9,791 nt of DNA, from NCBI GenBank assembly GCA_046154735.1, contig JBJXFJ010000073.1, forward strand, positions 1 through 9,791. Direction: 5' to 3'. This DNA comes from CAVXYC01 sp046154735. GTDB lineage: Bacteria; Chloroflexota; UBA6077; JACCZL01. A program made the position numbers and the translations under genes. The notes beneath the pieces were generated by a model. That model was not told the origin of the DNA, made no database searches, and was given only the letters and a program-made list of their open reading frames with translations. Position 1 is the stretch's first letter. The number at the start of each line of letters is the position of its first letter. Positions 6,220 through 9,791 of the stretch are shown piece after piece.

Positions 6220-7446
6220 TCAGCGTCGCCCGGTGGGCGAGCCAGCCGTGGGTGCGTAGGTGCGGGTGTCCTGGTATCCATCTTCCACAGTGAAGGCCGC
6301 CCGAGCCCGGCCACCTTCATTCTCATCATGGTATTGGAGCATGGGCCAGTTGCGTGAGTCATCCCAGAGCAAACAAGGAGGATCGCCACCCTGCTCCACC
6401 GCCGTCATCGCATCGTTCAGCATAGAGCGGTAGAGGATGACACCCTTGTCTGAAACACCCAGGTGCTCCATATTGCGCGGCGTAATGGGCCCCTGACTGA
6501 TCCAGCCCAGCATATCAGTGCCCAGAATCGTATCCGTGATGAGCCGGCCGTCACCGTTGAGGTAGGGCACATTCACCACACTGGTTGCTGGCTCAGCCTG
6601 CCCATCGGTAAGCGGACTCAGCGCGTAGTTGATGTGCCACGTGTGCGTGTCATCTATGGGCACTCGGATCTGAAAGAGCGTGCGCGTGACCGCCAGGGTA
6701 TTGGGGAAGAGCACCGGGTGCCCCACCAGCCAGTCCGTGGAGGTATTGGGATCGTCCCCTTCGAGTAAGCGGCGCTTGTAAATGCCAAACTCAAAGACGT
6801 CAAAATCAATGGCCAGGTGCTTGGCGGGATTCATCACCTTCTTCGTGGCACCCTTGCGTCGGGCATCATTGTTCATCACGTTCGCGTGGAGCCACTCAAA
6901 GTGCACCGGGTCCAGCGAGTTCTCCATGCACTGCAGCCAGCTACAGGGCAAATCTGTGGTGCCAATTGTCCGATTCAGTCCCTCGAGCACAAAGCCTTCC
7001 CAGCGCGGGAGTACGGGCTGCTTATCCTTTGGCCCCAGGTAAGCCCAGATGAGTCCGCCCATGGCCTGCACCGGATACGCGGTGACGGTGATCTTGTCCT
7101 TGAAGCGCGCATCGGCATTCACGGTATCTTCGTAGGGCATCTCCAGGCAGCGCCCATCCGGACTGAAATACCAGCCGTGGTACGGGCAGCGCAAACCATC
7201 CTGATCCGGCGTGCCGTAGGCCAACGAGGCCGAGCGATGTGGACAGCGCTCCTGAACGAGGCCGAGGTCGCCCTTGAGCGATGTATATAGCACCAGGTTC
7301 TCGCCAAAGCGTCGGATGAGCATGACCTCTTCACGAGCGAGATCCGCTTCCGTTGCAATGGGTTGCCAGAATCGCCGCATCATGTTGCCCATGGGCGTGC
7401 CTGGCCCCACCTGGGTAAGACGTTCATTCTCTTCTGTACGCAGCAT
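6220..7446 (-). CDS. Rieske non-haem iron aromatic ring-hydroxylating oxygenase, alpha subunit (phthalate 4,5-dioxygenase-like)
   Basis: The product (408 aa) has an N-terminal Rieske [2Fe-2S] domain followed by a catalytic mononuclear-iron domain. The cluster ligands are visible as C68-P-H70 and C87-P-Y-H90 with a 16-residue gap. The iron site is NSLDPVHFEWLH with bridging Asp179 and ligands His182 and His187. Asp311, in DMLGWISQG, is the probable third ligand. The opening, NERLTQVGPGTPMGNMMRRF, and the late segment EHLGVSDKGVILYR are typical of the phthalate 4,5-dioxygenase oxygenase group, which takes electrons from a separate reductase. The start at 7446 has AGGAGG 8 nt upstream. A Gfo/Idh/MocA dehydrogenase follows on the same strand, fitting hydroxylation followed by dehydrogenation. 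No reductase or ferredoxin gene is in the window. The substrate cannot be read from the sequence; relatives also act as demethylases on small aromatics. Confidence 0.9.
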   Translation of the reverse strand: MLRTEENERLTQVGPGTPMGNMMRRFWQPIATEADLAREEVMLIRRFGENLVLYTSLKGDLGLVQERCPHRSASLAYGTPDQDGLRCPYHGWYFSPDGRCLEMPYEDTVNADARFKDKITVTAYPVQAMGGLIWAYLGPKDKQPVLPRWEGFVLEGLNRTIGTTDLPCSWLQCMENSLDPVHFEWLHANVMNNDARRKGATKKVMNPAKHLAIDFDVFEFGIYKRRLLEGDDPNTSTDWLVGHPVLFPNTLAVTRTLFQIRVPIDDTHTWHINYALSPLTDGQAEPATSVVNVPYLNGDGRLITDTILGTDMLGWISQGPITPRNMEHLGVSDKGVILYRSMLNDAMTAVEQGGDPPCLLWDDSRNWPMLQYHDENEGGRARAAFTVEDGYQDTRTYAPTAGSPTGRR

Positions 7447-7733
7447 GGGGGAACCCTCCTGTGGGACTCACGGTGACTTTGTGCTGTGAGCGTACCTGAA
7501 ATGAGTGGGCAGGTCCAGATTCCACATACCCTCTTGGCGAATCGCACATCTTCCCGAAGCTCCTACACAATGACAGTCCAGGTTCGGAATCAACCACCGG
7601 AAAGCGCTCATATCACTAAGTTATGGAACGCCGGTTGCATGGACGCACGTTCGACCGGTATCTTTACATTCCGTACGTGCAGCTACGTCGCTCTCGGGGG
7701 AGGCGAATCGCTGCCACCAGTTGGGTGGTCACG
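7447..7733. promoter_or_regulatory. Divergent intergenic region, Rieske oxygenase / receiver-like gene
   Basis: This 287-bp region between divergent starts must hold promoters for both directions. For the + gene, TTGCAT (7635-7640) and TATCTT (7659-7664) are spaced 18 nt apart and form a fair sigma-70-like pair about 70 nt before ATG 7734. GCACGT (7645-7650) and ACGTGC (7675-7680) flank that -10 box as a 6-bp inverted repeat that could be an operator. I see no clear promoter on the - strand. The open + frames here (from 7486 and 7623) show no protein-like features. Confidence 0.3.
7455..7460 (-). promoter_or_regulatory. Strong ribosome binding site of the Rieske oxygenase gene
   Basis: A perfect AGGAGG is placed 8 nt before the ATG at 7446-7444. 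It is the strongest such site in the window and fixes the start. Confidence 0.8.
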
Positions 7734-8111
7734 ATGACGTTTTCATGCCGTATTCTCGTCGTTGGGGTTCTCGACGCATTTGAGGGCGTTCTTAAGCGCT
7801 GGTTCTCAGAGTGGGAGTATGAGGCACGGTTTGCTCTAAATCCATCAGCCGCCCATGACATTGTTGCCGACTGGACGCCCGAGCTGATTCTGGTGGACCA
7901 CCTGCGCAACCCAAGAGATTTTCCTACCTGGTGGAGTGAGCTGCGCGCCCATCCAATTCTGGCTGCCACGCCAACCATTGTGACCGGAATCAGCGGTACG
8001 CGCTCCGTACAGCACGAGGCGGCCGGCACGCTACCGCAACCGTATACGCGGAGCGAGCTGGAATCCATGATTGCGCGGGTTCACGCGGCTCGGCCGTCAA
8101 CGTCCTGCTGA
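7734..8111 (+). CDS. Degenerate response-regulator receiver-like protein
   Basis: This is a small stand-alone protein (125 aa) with the length and alternating alpha/beta pattern of a CheY-like receiver. It has a first strand CRILVVG, a third strand PELILVDHL with Asp55 at the phospho-acceptor position, a fourth strand TPTIVTGIS with Thr84 at the switch position, and an ending LPQPYTRSELESMI that mirrors the usual KPF..eEL helix. Two hallmarks are lost: the acidic pair after strand 1 is Gly-Val (11-12), and the invariant lysine before Pro is Gln102. It is therefore probably a pseudo-receiver that is not phosphorylated in the ordinary way. ATG 7734 is chosen because it begins just before strand 1 with GGTGG upstream; an upstream start at 7623 would add an unrelated basic tail. 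No histidine kinase or output domain is nearby. It lies divergent from the Rieske gene, but a regulatory link is only a guess. Confidence 0.65.
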   Translation: MTFSCRILVVGVLDAFEGVLKRWFSEWEYEARFALNPSAAHDIVADWTPELILVDHLRNPRDFPTWWSELRAHPILAATPTIVTGISGTRSVQHEAAGTLPQPYTRSELESMIARVHAARPSTSC

Positions 8112-8133
8112 TTGCGCACGTTAGTCTGCCCTA

Positions 8134-8745
8134 CTACCAGAGCGTCCGTCGGGCCCGCTCCGGCCATGCGCGGTCATATTCCGCCCCGCCAACGCGCTGA
8201 TCGCTCAAGGTAGCCAGAATTGAGCCTGGGGTGGGTAACGTGGTGGGATCCATGCGTTGTTCCGGATTCCAGAGCTCAGAGCGCACAATGGCGCGGGCAC
8301 ACTGAAAATACACCGCGTCAATGGCAATAACAATTACGCAGCGCGGTGCCTGTCCCTCCACCTGGAATGACGCCAGTAGCTCCGGATCGGTGCTCAGATG
8401 AGCCCGACCATTGACCCGCAATGTCGTGCCTGAGCCTGGGATCAGAAAGAGCAATGCCACGCGCGGGTCGCGAATGATGTTCTTGAGCGAATCGGCCCGG
8501 TTATTCCCCCGCCGGTCCGGCATGAGCAGCGTCCGTTCATCCAAAACCCGCACGAACCCGCGCTGATCTCCCCGCGGTGAACAATCCATCCCTTCGGGAC
8601 CACACGTCGCCAGCGCCGCGAACGGTGAGGCAGCAATCAGCGCCCGATAGTCCGGCGTCAGATAGCTGAGCTCCTTGACGATCGATCCCTCGCCTGGCTG
8701 GCCATAGAGTGCATCAAGCTCTTCGATTGTTCGTATGGTCGACAT
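8134..8745 (-). CDS. PPOX-class FMN-binding split-barrel protein (pyridoxamine 5'-phosphate oxidase-like)
   Basis: The 203-aa product matches the pyridoxamine 5'-phosphate oxidase-like flavoprotein fold, specifically the group often annotated as the 'MSMEG_1061' family. A helical start is followed by FAALATCGPEGMDCSPRGD, the ERTLLMPDRRGNNRADSLKNI segment that contacts FMN phosphate in relatives, then a DPRVALLFLIPGSGTTLRVNGRA strand pair. The length is typical. Members are small cytoplasmic FMN or F420 proteins that usually reduce or oxidise small molecules; true vitamin B6 function is unlikely in this group. ATG 8745 has a GGGGA-like site about 5 nt upstream. The gene converges with the receiver-like gene (22-bp gap) and diverges from the next gene. 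It is intact, and no substrate can be assigned. Confidence 0.82.
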   Translation of the reverse strand: MSTIRTIEELDALYGQPGEGSIVKELSYLTPDYRALIAASPFAALATCGPEGMDCSPRGDQRGFVRVLDERTLLMPDRRGNNRADSLKNIIRDPRVALLFLIPGSGTTLRVNGRAHLSTDPELLASFQVEGQAPRCVIVIAIDAVYFQCARAIVRSELWNPEQRMDPTTLPTPGSILATLSDQRVGGAEYDRAWPERARRTLW

Positions 8746-8962
8746 GATCCCCGCTCACCGCCGAATCTGGGCGATTACCGTGCCCACAATCCAGAAGCCT
8801 AGCACACCGCCAGAACAACACTACCGTGTTCACGCAATCTGAGCGTCTTTTCTGAGTCAATCGCGCTTCCGGTGGCACGCATTCTGCAGATGCAAGTGAC
8901 TCATCAAGAAAGACCCGTGACGTCCGCCACATCCTTCGACGGGTGCGGGAAGATGGAAGATT
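8746..8962. promoter_or_regulatory. Divergent intergenic region, PPOX gene / membrane-anchored unknown
   Basis: This 217-bp region between divergently transcribed genes must carry both promoters. I see no convincing -35/-10 pair. A 7-bp inverted pair, TGAGTCA near 8853 and TGACTCA near 8898, is the only symmetry noticed and may be chance. GGAAG ends 3 nt before ATG 8963 and serves as a close ribosome site for the + gene. Confidence 0.3.
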
Positions 8963-9748
8963 ATGGCCTTCGGAATTGACGATCTTGCCGAATCAGCCCT
9001 GGGTCCCTGGGGCCTGGCACTGGGGCTTGGAGTAAGTGCCGTGGCTTACATGCGACGGCAACACCACGATGATGGTGATCAAGAGCGACACGAGCCTCGC
9101 GCGGGCCGTCGCGCGTTGACGCCCGCCGCCAGAGCCATTGGCGCTAGTGCCGCCATAGTTGGTCAGGCGGTCTATCGAGCGCGCACGGTCAAGATTCGAG
9201 ACAGTGGCCACTCCGTTCTCCTGAGTGTCACCCGCACCTGGGACGACCTCTATGCCGATGCGCGCCGCGAGTTTGAGGAGAGGCAAGCCGAGCGCGGCCG
9301 TTCCTCAGGAAACCATCCCGAGCGTCGGGGCGATATAACGAACACCAGCACAGTGGCATCCGGTTTGGCGGCCAATGTGGCGCCCCACACCGCTACGTCA
9401 GCCAACATTTCGCACACGGACCCGGTCCGTGTGCAGTCCACCTCGCCGAATCCCGTGGAGAAGAGCGAGCGAACCGATACGTCCGCATTCAAGAATCCTG
9501 TCCCAACCAGCCGGCAAGAGATTGAGCTTGAGGCAACGGAAAGCCCCGATCTCAAACGCGAACTTCTAGCGCCGGGTGAGACCGCTCCGATGACCGGGCG
9601 GTATGCCGTCACCGGCCCACGCGGCGGTCAGACTGGGCAGGAGAGTATCACGGTGCAGAAAGGGACGATGCTCCCACCGACGCCTGAAGCAGATCAGCGC
9701 TATGAGCTAATCGAGAACCATCACGAGGCGGCAGCAGACTCACCGTAG
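8963..9748 (+). CDS. Membrane-anchored protein of unknown function with disordered linker
   Basis: I do not recognise this 261-aa protein. Residues about 13-30 (LGPWGLALGLGVSAVAYM) form one hydrophobic segment, followed by a charged His/Asp/Arg stretch. This suggests a single N-terminal membrane anchor with a cytoplasmic body. Residues about 52-110 look helical and charged (AARAIGASAAIVGQAVYRAR, then TWDDLYADARREFEERQAER). Residues about 113-205 are rich in Ser, Thr, Asn and Pro and look disordered. The end (about 206-250: APMTGRYAVTG, VQKGTMLPPTP, RYELI) forms a compact beta-like motif. It resembles small YjzC-like domains with a 'G.Y......kG..lPPTP' pattern; that likeness is from memory and weak. 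ATG 8963 has GGAAG directly upstream. Base composition and codon use look like the neighbours'. The gene is complete and ends 25 bp before a G homopolymer at the contig edge. Confidence 0.65.
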   Translation: MAFGIDDLAESALGPWGLALGLGVSAVAYMRRQHHDDGDQERHEPRAGRRALTPAARAIGASAAIVGQAVYRARTVKIRDSGHSVLLSVTRTWDDLYADARREFEERQAERGRSSGNHPERRGDITNTSTVASGLAANVAPHTATSANISHTDPVRVQSTSPNPVEKSERTDTSAFKNPVPTSRQEIELEATESPDLKRELLAPGETAPMTGRYAVTGPRGGQTGQESITVQKGTMLPPTPEADQRYELIENHHEAAADSP

Positions 9749-9773
9749 GCTACGTTCCGTACACGTCTGTGGT

Positions 9774-9791
9774 GGGGGGGGGGGGGGGGGG
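9774..9791. other. Terminal G18 homopolymer, probable artefact
   Basis: The contig ends in 18 consecutive G. Runs of G at read ends are a known product of two-colour Illumina chemistry. The 9-mer ACACGTCTG shortly before it (9761-9769) also occurs in the standard TruSeq adapter, although the flanking adapter bases are absent. The last 20-40 bases should not be trusted as genomic sequence. Confidence 0.75.

Noticed and set aside
7486..7737. + open frames in the divergent region upstream of the receiver-like gene
   Set aside because: Composition is unlike a protein, there is no good start site, and the region is needed for two divergent promoters.

Overview
The window looks like a complete draft contig from an uncultured, moderately high-GC bacterium. 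The best guess at lineage is Chloroflexota, with Actinobacteriota as the alternative. The grounds are an OpcA-type protein (that family is mostly known from Actinobacteria, Cyanobacteria and Chloroflexota) together with phthalate-type Rieske/dihydrodiol dehydrogenase genes and a PPOX-class flavoprotein. This is inference; there is no rRNA or other marker to settle it. The right edge ends in a run of 18 G, which looks like a sequencing or assembly artefact.

Left third (about 138-4173, all + strand): an opcA-like gene (glucose-6-phosphate dehydrogenase assembly/activation) is followed, after a 257-bp gap, by an overlapping two-gene unit. That unit encodes a DltA-like adenylating ligase and a DltB-like MBOAT membrane acyltransferase. 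Together they would activate a small acyl group, classically D-alanine, and pass it across the membrane to a cell-envelope polymer. The carrier protein (DltC) and DltD are not in the window.

Centre (4194-4842): directly after dltB lies a 126-bp, near-perfect inverted repeat with nested small hairpins. Running out of it is the decayed 3' half of an ornithine cyclodeaminase/mu-crystallin family gene, with stops and frame changes and its N-terminal half missing. This is the clearest trace of rearrangement in the window.

Right-centre (4936-7446, - strand): a Rieske non-haem iron oxygenase lies upstream of a Gfo/Idh/MocA oxidoreductase of the dihydroxyphthalate-dehydrogenase type. They form a plausible two-step pair in which an aromatic ring is dihydroxylated and then rearomatised. 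No ferredoxin or reductase gene is nearby.

Right end (7734-9748): a short degenerate receiver-domain protein (+), a convergent PPOX-class FMN split-barrel protein (-), and a divergent membrane-anchored protein of unknown function (+) with a disordered middle and a small C-terminal beta-rich motif. I saw no tRNA, rRNA, CRISPR array, transposase or phage genes. Apart from the repeat/pseudogene junction, most of the window is ordinary metabolic gene content, and I do not see a convincing new multi-gene system.
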